From Fluviibacter sp048859965 (GTDB lineage: Bacteria; Pseudomonadota; Gammaproteobacteria; Burkholderiales; Rhodocyclaceae), in contig JBLIZO010000030.1 of the NCBI GenBank assembly GCA_048859965.1, positions 1 to 10,424 of the forward strand: 10,424 nucleotides of DNA, read 5' to 3'. The position numbers were made by a program, and so were the translations under genes. Each line of letters opens with the position of its first letter. Positions within the stretch are counted from its first letter, which is position 1. The notes below the pieces were generated by a model. It was given only the letters and a program-made list of their open reading frames with translations. It had not been told where the DNA came from and ran no database searches. Shown piece after piece: positions 1-5,789 of the stretch.

Positions 1-141
1 GACGTGAAGCGCGTCGTACGTCTCTTGCGTATTTCCGAATACAAGCGACGCCAGTCGCCGGTGGGCATTCGGCTCACGCGCCGGGGTTTTGGCAAAGATT
101 GGCGTTATCCGATTACCAACCGTTATGTCGATGAGTGGTAA
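1..141 (+). CDS. nadE: NAD+ synthase, C-terminal end (partial, 5' end outside window)
   Basis: Frame 1 is open from the first base to a TAA at 139-141 and gives the last 46 residues of a protein. The tail contains RISEYKRRQSPVGIRLT and ends in GKDWRYPITNRYVDEW. This is the typical C-terminus of the glutamine-dependent NAD+ synthase NadE, which amidates nicotinic acid adenine dinucleotide to NAD+ in the cytoplasm. The catalytic parts (P-loop ATP-pyrophosphatase and nitrilase-type glutaminase domains) lie outside the window, so the glutamine-dependent versus ammonia-dependent form is inferred only from the tail. glnB follows after 43 bases with no terminator in between, so the two are probably co-transcribed; nadE-glnB is a neighbour pair known from other proteobacteria. 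Confidence 0.85.
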   Translation, partial: DVKRVVRLLRISEYKRRQSPVGIRLTRRGFGKDWRYPITNRYVDEW

Positions 142-184
142 GCTGTCGGGTATCAGAAATCGTATTTGACCGCATGGAGTTGTC

Positions 185-523
185 ATGAAGCAGATCGTTG
201 CCATCATTAAACCCTTCAAACTTGACGAAGTCCGCGAAGGGCTGTCGGAAATCGGGATCACAGGCCTGACTGTCACTGAAGTTCGTGGCTTTGGTCGTCA
301 GAAGGGACACACCGAGTTGTATCGTGGCGCCGAGTACGTAGTGGATTTTTTGCCGAAAGTGCGTCTGGAAGTCGTGGTTCAGGACAACCGCGTCGAAGAG
401 GTGCTGGAATCGATTATCAAATCGGCCCGCACTGGCAAAATCGGCGACGGCAAGATTTTCGTGCTGCCGGTCGAACAGGTGGTTCGTATCCGTACGGGTG
501 AAACGGACGACGCAGCAATTTAA
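185..523 (+). CDS. glnB: Nitrogen regulatory protein P-II (GlnB type)
   Basis: The product is 112 residues, the normal PII length. PII is a trimeric cytoplasmic sensor of ATP/ADP, 2-oxoglutarate and glutamine status that controls targets such as the glutamine synthetase adenylyltransferase and NtrB. Visible signatures are the N-terminus MKQIVAIIKPFKLDEVREGL, the T-loop GHTELYRGAEY with the uridylylated Tyr51, the B-loop TGKIGDGKIFV (about 83-93) and the C-terminus RIRTGETDDAAI. The ATG at 185 is preceded by TGGAG at 175-179 with a 5-base spacer. No sigma-54 site (GG-N10-GC type) is visible in the 43-base gap from nadE. The gene is called glnB rather than glnK because it sits next to nadE with no amtB beside it and the sequence resembles enterobacterial GlnB. 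The two paralogues are hard to separate by sequence alone. Confidence 0.95.
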   Translation: MKQIVAIIKPFKLDEVREGLSEIGITGLTVTEVRGFGRQKGHTELYRGAEYVVDFLPKVRLEVVVQDNRVEEVLESIIKSARTGKIGDGKIFVLPVEQVVRIRTGETDDAAI

Positions 524-555
524 GTCGGGCGTCAAACACCAGACGCAACCCGGCG

Positions 556-585
556 AGCCCTGCGAGATTTATGCGCAGGGCTTTT
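556..585 (+). terminator. Rho-independent terminator after glnB
   Basis: AGCCCTGCG (556-564) pairs perfectly with CGCAGGGCT (574-582) across a 9-base loop and is followed by a short T tract to 585. It lies 32 bases after the glnB stop and would end the nadE-glnB transcript. The T tract is short, so termination may be partial. A CATAAT at 591-596 just beyond it could be a -10 element for rluE, but no good -35 accompanies it. Confidence 0.7.
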
Positions 586-642
586 GTCCTCATAATCTCG
601 GTATTGCCGTCATCTCTGCGTGACATCCGCTGACCCTCTCAG

Positions 643-1230
643 ATGCCCCTTATTGCCTTTAACAAACCCTATGGCGTGGTGTCGCAGTTCACGCCCGAAG
701 GCCGCTGGCAGGGTTTATCTGATTATTTGTCGTTGCCGGAGTATCGCGTCGCAGGCCGTCTGGATGCCGACAGTGAAGGCTTGCTGCTATTAACGGATGA
801 TGGCCGTTTGCAGGCGCGCATTGCTGAGCCGCGCCACAAGTTGCAGAAATGTTATTGGGCACAGGTTGAGGGGGTTCCCGATGACACCGCGCTGATGCAA
901 CTGCGGGCCGGCCCCGTGCTTAATGATGGGCCGACGCGTTCCTGTCAGGTTGAAGCATTGCCTGGGGATGTGGAAGCCACGCACCTCTGGCCGCGTAATC
1001 CACCCATCCGTTTTCGGCAGAATATTCCCACGACCTGGTTGGCCATTACCCTCACCGAAGGGCGAAATCGCCAGGTCAAACGCATGTGTGCCGCAATCGG
1101 CTTCCCCGTGCTGCGCCTTGTGCGTGTGTCGGTCGGTGGGATTCATCTGTTGGAGGCTAAGCTAGGACAAGTTTTGCCCTTGGGGCAGTCGGTGCCGGTG
1201 TCGGTGGCCCAACTGAATCAGGTACGTTGA
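643..1230 (+). CDS. rluE: 23S rRNA pseudouridine synthase, RluE-like
   Basis: A 195-residue protein of the RsuA/RluB/RluE/RluF family. These enzymes isomerise specific uridines in rRNA to pseudouridine; E. coli RluE acts on U2457 of 23S rRNA. Visible motifs are the N-terminal LIAFNKPYGVVSQFT, the catalytic segment GRLDADSEGLLLLTDDG with the presumed catalytic Asp41, and the C-terminal GRNRQVKRM (140-148). There is no N-terminal S4 RNA-binding domain, which fits RluE rather than RsuA, RluB or RluF. LWPRNPPIRFR near residue 115 is also typical of the RluE group. The ATG at 643 opens directly on the family's conserved N-terminus, although only a weak ribosome binding site is visible. The stop overlaps or nearly abuts the next gene, suggesting co-transcription and translational coupling. 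Confidence 0.93.
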   Translation: MPLIAFNKPYGVVSQFTPEGRWQGLSDYLSLPEYRVAGRLDADSEGLLLLTDDGRLQARIAEPRHKLQKCYWAQVEGVPDDTALMQLRAGPVLNDGPTRSCQVEALPGDVEATHLWPRNPPIRFRQNIPTTWLAITLTEGRNRQVKRMCAAIGFPVLRLVRVSVGGIHLLEAKLGQVLPLGQSVPVSVAQLNQVR

Positions 1231-1232
1231 AT

Positions 1233-1682
1233 ATGCAGAGAAGATTGATACGGTACGTTGTTGTTCTAGCGCTGATGGCTATCGAGGCAGCCACGGCACA
1301 GGCCGCATCGCTGTTGAAACTTAATGCCGGTAGCGGGGCGCTGGAAGTGGAAGTGGCGGCAACCCAAGGACAGCGCGCTCAGGGTCTGATGAACCGCGTC
1401 AGTATGCCCGAATCGCGCGGCATGTTGTTTGTGTATCCATCGCCAGCTTACTTCTGTATGTGGATGAAGAATACGAAGATTCCACTTTCTGTGGCATTTA
1501 TCGATGCCCAAGGGCGTGTGATCAACATTGCCGACATGGCGCCGCAGACCGAAACCAATCACTGTACGGCGCAGAATGCGACCTACGCGCTGGAGGTCAA
1601 TCAGGGCTGGTTTATACGCCATGGTGTCAGTGTGGGTACACAGATTCTGGGCCTGGAAAAGGCGCCGCGGGGTGACTACTAG
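1233..1682 (+). CDS. Exported DUF192 family protein
   Basis: The product is 149 residues when started at ATG 1233. A TTG at 1227 overlapping the rluE stop is a less likely alternative, adding two residues. The N-terminus MQRRLIRYVVVLALM... to AQA is a Sec signal peptide with likely cleavage near residues 24-25, so the mature protein should be periplasmic. The DUF192 domain follows, with GLMNRVSMPESRGMLFVY (51-68), the hallmark CMWMKNT (75-81) and NIADMAPQTETNHC (98-111). Cys111 together with Cys75 could form a disulfide, but this is inference. The molecular function of DUF192 is unknown. The variant IPLSVAFID, where many members have IPLDI.F.D, resembles a subgroup I recall from betaproteobacteria. 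It sits between rluE and ubiC with gaps of 2 and 3 bases, so all three are probably translated from one mRNA. Confidence 0.9.
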   Translation: MQRRLIRYVVVLALMAIEAATAQAASLLKLNAGSGALEVEVAATQGQRAQGLMNRVSMPESRGMLFVYPSPAYFCMWMKNTKIPLSVAFIDAQGRVINIADMAPQTETNHCTAQNATYALEVNQGWFIRHGVSVGTQILGLEKAPRGDY

Positions 1683-1685
1683 GCT

Positions 1686-2270
1686 ATGGGTATGCGCGAA
1701 AGCCGGATCAAATCGGGTCGCTTTCAAGGACGCAGCCGCGGCAGCCATTGGCATCCGCTTGGCAAAGCACTGGCACCACCGGCGCACCTGCGCACTTGGC
1801 TGACGGAACCCCGATCGTTGACCGCAAGATTGCAACATCATCATGGCAAGGTCACGCTCCGCATACTGCAACAGCAACTGGCAGAACCATACAACGACGA
1901 AGGTGTCGGTTATTTACCACTGGCTGTTTGCCGTGCCGTGGTGCTGTCGTCCGAGGTGGGTAAGCCTCTCGTCGTCGCGCGCTCCATACTGCGTGCTGTG
2001 CCGCGTGGGCCGCTCTCGGTCATGATGCGCAAGCTCGGACGGCAAGCCTTGGGCTCTTTGTTGTTCACGCATCGGGGTTTTGTGCGTCGGCAGCGGGAAT
2101 GGGCATTTTTGGACAAGCGGCATCCACTTTATCGTCTGACTTGCCAACAATATCCGGCTGCGCCGGAGCGTCTCTGGGCGCGTCGTGCCGTGTACAGCCT
2201 GTCGCGCTACCCCCAGCAATCGGTGCAGGTCACCGAGGTGTTTTGTGAGGCTGGGTCGGCCATCTCCTGA
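1686..2270 (+). CDS. ubiC: Chorismate lyase (chorismate--pyruvate lyase)
   Basis: UbiC removes pyruvate from chorismate to give 4-hydroxybenzoate, the first committed step of ubiquinone synthesis, in the cytoplasm. The 194-residue product shows LRTWLTEPRSLTARL (35-49), VVARSIL with Arg99 at the position of the substrate-binding Arg, LGSLLF (122-127), LWARRAVYSL (163-172) and VTEVFCE with Glu184 as the likely catalytic Glu. The protein is about 30 residues longer than E. coli UbiC because of a basic N-terminal stretch. The second ATG at 1692 has an AGG at 1681-1683 with an 8-base spacer and may be the real start. No internal ATG removes the whole extension. It is the last gene of the rluE-DUF192-ubiC run, and the expected partner ubiA is not adjacent. 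Confidence 0.9.
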   Translation: MGMRESRIKSGRFQGRSRGSHWHPLGKALAPPAHLRTWLTEPRSLTARLQHHHGKVTLRILQQQLAEPYNDEGVGYLPLAVCRAVVLSSEVGKPLVVARSILRAVPRGPLSVMMRKLGRQALGSLLFTHRGFVRRQREWAFLDKRHPLYRLTCQQYPAAPERLWARRAVYSLSRYPQQSVQVTEVFCEAGSAIS

Positions 2271-2355
2271 CCGACGACGGACCATGTAACGCACTAACCG
2301 GCTTTAATCGGCTTCGCGCGGTCTCGTCGCATCAGATTTACCGCATGGTTGCTTC

Positions 2356-2387
2356 AAATAAAAAACGCGACCGAAGTCGCGTTTTCT
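2356..2387. terminator. Bidirectional terminator between ubiC and sodB
   Basis: ACGCGAC (2365-2371) and GTCGCGT (2376-2382) form a GC-rich stem around the 4-base loop CGAA. The stem is extended by AAA/TTT pairs at 2362-2364 and 2383-2385. On the minus strand the stem runs into six T then ATTT, a strong terminator 20-50 bases after the sodB stop. On the plus strand it runs into TTTTCT and can end the rluE-DUF192-ubiC transcript. One hairpin serves both convergent units. Confidence 0.85.
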
Positions 2388-2405
2388 GGTGCCTGATGGG
2401 CGTGA

Positions 2406-2990
2406 TCAGGCGAAGTTGGCTTCGGCAAACTTCCAGTTGGCCAGTTTGTCGAGGAAGGTTTCGACAAACTTCGGACGCAGATTGCGGTAATCAATGTAGT
2501 AGGCGTGTTCCCACACGTCCACGGTCAGAAGTGCTTTGTCGCCCGTGGTCAGAGGGGTACCGGCGGCGCCCATGTTGACGATATCAACGCTGCCATCAGC
2601 CTTCTTGACCAGCCAGGTCCACCCCGAGCCGAAGTTACCGACGGCCGATGTCTGGAACGCCTTCTTGAACTCGTCGAACGAACCCCACTTCTTGTTGATG
2701 GCATCCGCCAGTGCACCCGTCGGTGCGCCGCCACCGTTCGGCGACAGGCAGTTCCAGAAGAAGGTATGGTTCCACACTTGAGCGGCGTTGTTGTAGATGC
2801 CGCCAGCCGGGGCCTTTTTGACAATCTCTTCCAGGCTGAGCTTTTCGTATTCGGTACCCGGGATCAGGTTGTTCAGATTAGTCACATAAGCCTGATGGTG
2901 CTTGGCGTAGTGGTAGTCAAAGGTTTCTTCCGACATGTGCGGGGCGAGCGCGTTCTTGGCGAACGGCAGTGCAGGCAATTCAAAAGCCAT
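2406..2990 (-). CDS. sodB: Superoxide dismutase, iron type
   Basis: SodB converts superoxide to oxygen and hydrogen peroxide. The 194-residue protein matches the usual Fe-SOD length and has no signal peptide, so it should be cytoplasmic. The metal ligands are visible: His27 (DYHYAKHH), His75 (VWNHTFFW), Asp158 and His162 (DVWEHAYY). Metal type is judged from AAQVWNHTF (Gln71, the position where Fe-SODs carry the active-site Gln) and NMGAAGTPL (140-147). MnSODs instead have a Gln in the second segment. This favours iron, although cambialistic use cannot be excluded. The ATG at 2990-2988 is preceded by GGAG (3002-2999 on the minus strand) with an 8-base spacer. The gene lies downstream of xseA on the same strand but has its own promoter candidate in the 86-base gap. 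Confidence 0.97.
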   Translation of the reverse strand: MAFELPALPFAKNALAPHMSEETFDYHYAKHHQAYVTNLNNLIPGTEYEKLSLEEIVKKAPAGGIYNNAAQVWNHTFFWNCLSPNGGGAPTGALADAINKKWGSFDEFKKAFQTSAVGNFGSGWTWLVKKADGSVDIVNMGAAGTPLTTGDKALLTVDVWEHAYYIDYRNLRPKFVETFLDKLANWKFAEANFA

Positions 2991-3029
2991 GATGTTTTCT
3001 CCGGGTTTTATGGGGGCTGCAAACTGTTG

Positions 3030-3058
3030 ATTCTAGACAGAGCCGGGCGAGCCTGCAA
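3030..3058 (-). promoter_or_regulatory. Candidate sigma-70 promoter of sodB
   Basis: On the minus strand TTGCAG (3058-3053) and TAGAAT (3035-3030) are separated by exactly 17 bases. The -10 matches the consensus at five of six positions and the -35 at three. Transcription would start near 3023, leaving an RNA leader of about 33 bases with a good GGAG ribosome binding site. The promoter lies within the xseA-sodB gap, where an independent sodB promoter is expected. No operator (Fur, IscR or similar) is recognisable. Confidence 0.45.
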
Positions 3059-3076
3059 GCACGCTGGCGAGAGGCG

Positions 3077-4324
3077 CTATCGTCCATGGTTATCGACCAG
3101 GATGTTTTCAACGCGTGCCTGCAAGCGGCCGTCGGCCAGACGGAGTTCGACAACGCTTGACGGTGGTGCCTTACGGATGCTGTCGATGAGATGGCCATCC
3201 GCATCGGTGACGAGCGCATAGCCGCGCTGTAATGGTTGCTCGGGGTTCAGCGCCTGCAGGCGCAAGCTCAATTCGCTGAGTTGCCGCTTATTGCGCTCAA
3301 GGGCGAAGATCGCCCAGTGAGTGAGGCGGGTACGGTACTGCGTGAGTCGGTCCTGCTGTCGTTCAAGTAGCGCCATCGGGTTGCGCAGGCGTGCGCTGTA
3401 GCCATCGAGACGCATGGCGGTTTCGTCGATCTGTCGGGTTGTGCGTTGCTGTAAGCGTTGTTGGTGTAGAGCAAGTAATGACAGAAGTCGGTTTTTGTCG
3501 GGCGCGATCAATTCTGCGGCGGCGGTGGGCGTCGGCGCGCGTACGTCAGCCGCCAGGTCGGCGAGTGTGGTATCGGTTTCATGGCCGATACCACAGATGA
3601 TGGGCAGGCTGCTGTTGGCAATGCTACGGACAACGGCGGCTTCGTTAAAACACCACAAATCTTCGAGTGAGCCACCGCCACGGCAGAGCAGCAGCACATC
3701 GGCGGCTGCATGGCGGTTGGCGGATTCGATGGCGTTGACGATCTGCGCCGTAGCCTCGGCGCCCTGGACTAGGGTGGGGTACAGAATCAGCCGGGCATAA
3801 GGTGCTCGGCGGGCAACGGTGGTCAGCACATCATGCAGAGCGGCGGCCTGCGGGCTGGTGATAATACCGATGGTTCGGGGAAAACCAGGTAAAGGACGTT
3901 TTCGGGTCGAATCAAACAGTCCGGCAGCTTCCAGTTCGCTTTTAAGTTGCAGGAACCGCTCGTAGAGTGTGCCGAGGCCACCCTTGACGAGTGTTTCGAC
4001 CGTGAGCTGAAACTCACCCCGGGTTTCATAGAGGGTTACCTGGGCGCGGGCGCGTACCTTGTCGCCCTGGCGAGGTTGCCAGGCGAGCCGTGCGGCACGG
4101 GTGCGGAACAGCGCACAGCGCACCTGGGCGTCGGCGTCTTTGAGCGTAAAGTACATATGTCCCGAACTGGCGAGAGTCAGTTGAGCAATTTCACCTTCGA
4201 CCCAGAGCGGTGGAAAACGTGTTTCAAGTTGGTGGCGAACGGCCGCGTTGAGGTCGGAAACCGACATGACTGGTTCGCTGATGCTGGCGTTACCGGGCGG
4301 GGTTGGGAACACATGATTCGGCAT
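3077..4324 (-). CDS. xseA: Exodeoxyribonuclease VII large subunit
   Basis: XseA is the catalytic subunit of exonuclease VII, which degrades single-stranded DNA to short oligonucleotides in both directions. With the start at ATG 4324 the product is 415 residues. The order is an N-terminal OB-fold (VSDLNAAVRHQLETRFPPLWVEGEI to about residue 115, with SSGHMYFTLKD), the catalytic core with ALHDVL (Asp165), LCRGGGSLEDLWCFN (about 213-227) and GHETDTTLADLAADVRAPTP (247-266), then a helical, coiled-coil-prone region rich in Gln, Arg and Leu. It ends in the conserved tail RGYALVTDADG. The reading frame is open back to 4468, but the 48 extra residues look unlike the family. ATG 4267 is a shorter alternative. 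No start has a good ribosome binding site. It is about 40 residues shorter than E. coli XseA, mostly in the helical part. The small subunit xseB is not in the window. Confidence 0.93.
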   Translation of the reverse strand: MPNHVFPTPPGNASISEPVMSVSDLNAAVRHQLETRFPPLWVEGEIAQLTLASSGHMYFTLKDADAQVRCALFRTRAARLAWQPRQGDKVRARAQVTLYETRGEFQLTVETLVKGGLGTLYERFLQLKSELEAAGLFDSTRKRPLPGFPRTIGIITSPQAAALHDVLTTVARRAPYARLILYPTLVQGAEATAQIVNAIESANRHAAADVLLLCRGGGSLEDLWCFNEAAVVRSIANSSLPIICGIGHETDTTLADLAADVRAPTPTAAAELIAPDKNRLLSLLALHQQRLQQRTTRQIDETAMRLDGYSARLRNPMALLERQQDRLTQYRTRLTHWAIFALERNKRQLSELSLRLQALNPEQPLQRGYALVTDADGHLIDSIRKAPPSSVVELRLADGRLQARVENILVDNHGR

Positions 4325-4570
4325 GACCGTTACTTTAACGTGGGTTTCGTGGGGGCAGTGGTGCTGGGCGCGAAAAATCGGTGGCATGGGGTCAAAAATA
4401 TCTTCAAAAAGCCTTGACAGAGATCTATTTTCTCCACCGGCCCTCACAAAGCCCTGCTGGGCGTGCATTATCGCGGTGCGGCATGGCTGGAACCCTTTGG
4501 GTTTGTTCTAAGTGTATGAAGCATAAGGATTTATTAGAATAGCTCCTTTTTTGAGCGATGTAAGGCAAAT

Positions 4571-4586
4571 TCCTGTCCAGACAGGA
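4571..4586. repeat. Perfect 7-bp inverted repeat, possible operator
   Basis: TCCTGTC (4571-4577) and GACAGGA (4580-4586) are exact reverse complements separated by CA. The tight spacing looks more like a binding site for a dimeric regulator than a terminator, since no T tract follows. The inner CTGT-N4-ACAG resembles a LexA half-site pair, but the known E. coli LexA box has an 8-base spacer, so it should not be called a LexA box. Confidence 0.4.
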
Positions 4587-4607
4587 GTTAGACACTTTTA
4601 TGACAGC

Positions 4608-4642
4608 CTATCCACAAAGTTATCCACGGTTTTTGTGGATAA
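4608..4642. promoter_or_regulatory. Cluster of three DnaA-box-like nonamers
   Basis: Three nonamers resembling the DnaA box TTATCCACA lie in 35 bases. CTATCCACA (4608-4616, plus) has one mismatch, TTATCCACG (4620-4628, plus) has one mismatch, and 4634-4642 is an exact match on the minus strand (TGTGGATAA as read on plus). The second and third also form an inverted repeat, TTATCCAC and GTGGATAA, around a 7-base spacer. Such clusters bind DnaA at origins, at titration sites and at DnaA-regulated promoters. No dnaA, dnaN or gyrB gene is nearby, so an origin is not supported here. Confidence 0.5.
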
Positions 4643-4738
4643 ACTTCGGGCGCCCCTAAGTCATTGATCTGCGGTTCGCTTGCTCAAAATGAGGGGGGTG
4701 GCTAAACTCCAATTTTGCTTTTTTGCGGTTGGAATAAC

Positions 4739-5344
4739 GTGTTTGCCATCATTCAAGCGGCCGGTTGGCCGATCTGGCCTTTGTTGATCGCCTCGGTGAT
4801 TGCGCTGGCGCTGATTATCGAGCGACTTTACAGTCTGCGTGCCTCGAGGATTTTGCCACCGGGCTTGCTGCAGTCGGTTTTGACCACCCTGCGTCAAGGC
4901 GGTTACGACGCGGCGCGTTTGCAAACGCTGGAGGAGAGTTCTCCGCTCGGTCTCGTGCTGGCTGCCGGTATTCGCAATCAGAATGCCAGCCGGGAGATTA
5001 TGCGTGAAGCCATTGAGGAATCAGGGCGTATGGTCACCTACCAGTTGGAGCGTTATCTGACGACGTTGGGTACCGTTGCCTCCATTGCGCCGCTACTCGG
5101 CTTGCTCGGCACGCTGGTCGGCATGATCGACATCTTCGGCTCCCAGTCGCCGACCACCGGTAGCCCGGAACAACTGGCGCACGGGATTTCGATTGCGCTC
5201 TACAACACGGCTTTTGGTCTGCTGATCGCCATCCCCGCACTGATTTTCTGGCGCCATTTTCGGGCGTTGATTGATGGATATGTCGTGGATATGGAGCAAC
5301 AGGCCGTCAAACTGGTTGAAGTCGTGCACGGCGAACGACGCTGA
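4739..5344 (+). CDS. exbB: Biopolymer transport protein ExbB (MotA/TolQ/ExbB family)
   Basis: ExbB forms with ExbD the inner-membrane proton channel that energises TonB-type systems. The chosen GTG start at 4739 has GGA at 4731-4733 with a 5-base spacer and gives 201 residues. A TTG at 4715 would add eight residues that do not look like the family. Membrane segments are visible at about 11-28 (WPLLIASVIALALIIE), 108-133 (GTVASIAPLLGLLGTLVGMI) and 149-172 (ISIALYNTAFGLLIAIPALIF), with the usual cytoplasmic loop between the first and second. The TM2-TM3 region has the family's conserved small and polar residues. exbD follows after 17 bases. No tonB is adjacent, and in this gene order the pair heads an LPS operon, so its exact partner system is uncertain. 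Confidence 0.92.
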   Translation: MFAIIQAAGWPIWPLLIASVIALALIIERLYSLRASRILPPGLLQSVLTTLRQGGYDAARLQTLEESSPLGLVLAAGIRNQNASREIMREAIEESGRMVTYQLERYLTTLGTVASIAPLLGLLGTLVGMIDIFGSQSPTTGSPEQLAHGISIALYNTAFGLLIAIPALIFWRHFRALIDGYVVDMEQQAVKLVEVVHGERR

Positions 5345-5361
5345 TTCCCAGGGCTGATGCT

Positions 5362-5784
5362 ATGAATTTTCGCCGGGGCGCCGGACGCGATGAACCCGAA
5401 ATCAACCTGATTCCGTTCATTGATGTGCTTCTGGTCATCATTATTTTCCTGATGTTGACGACCACCTACAGCAAGATCTCGGGCATCGAGATTGACCTGC
5501 CGACGGCGGCTGCCAGTAACCAGACGCCGCCCAATGAAATTATCGTGTCGGTTTCTGCTGCTGGCGTGGTTGTTGTCGATGGTCAGTCGTTGACTAAGCC
5601 TGCCGTGGATGTCGTTGCGACGGCGCTCAGGCAGGCGGCGCAACGCAAAGGTTTTGGCAAGCCGCCAGTGGTATCGATCAATGCCGATGCCAAAGCCACC
5701 CATCAGAGCGTGATCGATATCATGCAAGCGGCGCACCAGGCAGATCTGTCGCAGATTTCCTTTGCCACGCGAAACGGTTCATAA
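5362..5784 (+). CDS. exbD: Biopolymer transport protein ExbD
   Basis: The 140-residue product matches the ExbD/TolR family: a short cytoplasmic N-terminus, one transmembrane helix (EINLIPFIDVLLVIIIFLML, about 13-32) and a periplasmic domain. Asp21 in PFIDVLLV is the conserved membrane Asp that carries protons in ExbD and TolR. The periplasmic part contains the expected IDLPTA segment and a C-terminal VSINADAKATHQSVIDIM region. The ATG at 5362 is preceded by AGGG at 5350-5353 with an 8-base spacer. It works with ExbB, encoded 17 bases upstream, and is followed by lpxK after only 5 bases. TolR is the main alternative family member, but the absence of tolA, tolB and pal and the linkage to lpxK favour ExbD. 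Confidence 0.93.
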   Translation: MNFRRGAGRDEPEINLIPFIDVLLVIIIFLMLTTTYSKISGIEIDLPTAAASNQTPPNEIIVSVSAAGVVVVDGQSLTKPAVDVVATALRQAAQRKGFGKPPVVSINADAKATHQSVIDIMQAAHQADLSQISFATRNGS

Positions 5785-5789
5785 GGCTC

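Larger units (their letters stand above)
4325..4738. other. Intergenic region between divergent xseA and exbB
   Basis: About 410 bases with no credible gene between two divergently transcribed genes. It holds a perfect short palindrome at 4571-4586 and a cluster of DnaA-box-like nonamers at 4608-4642, listed separately. AT-rich patches occur around 4521-4555 and 4708-4726. A TTGACA at 4414-4419 has no -10 at the right distance. TTGATC (4664-4669) with CAAAAT (4685-4690) is a poor promoter candidate for exbB because the spacer is only 15 bases. I could not assign a firm promoter to either gene. Confidence 0.6.

Noticed and set aside
1221..1260. Direct repeat GGTACGTTG at 1221-1229 and 1252-1260
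   Set aside because: Nine bases, one copy in each of two coding regions, with no further copies or mobile-element context; probably chance.
1266..1877. 203-residue minus-strand open frame opposite the DUF192 gene and ubiC
   Set aside because: It lies antisense to two genes with clear family motifs, is rich in His, Arg and Gln as expected of a shadow frame, and matches no family I know.
2505..3221. 238-residue plus-strand open frame across sodB and the end of xseA
   Set aside because: Antisense to sodB and xseA with no ribosome binding site or recognisable domain; a GC-rich shadow frame.
4414..4442. Plus-strand promoter from the perfect TTGACA at 4414-4419
   Set aside because: At 16-18 bases downstream the sequence is GC-rich (around CACCGG) with no -10 match, and the next plus-strand gene starts about 300 bases away.
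4325..4468. N-terminal extension of XseA (48 residues starting at 4468)
   Set aside because: The extra residues do not resemble the family's N-terminus, which begins shortly before the VSDLN segment.
4451..4504. Small hairpins GCCC/GGGC (4451-4462) and AACCC/GGGTT (4491-4503)
   Set aside because: Stems of four or five pairs without T tracts; too weak to call terminators or RNA genes.
4608..4642. Chromosome origin (oriC)
   Set aside because: Only three boxes, no clear AT-rich unwinding element beside them, and none of the usual origin genes (dnaA, dnaN, gyrB, rpmH, parAB) in the window.
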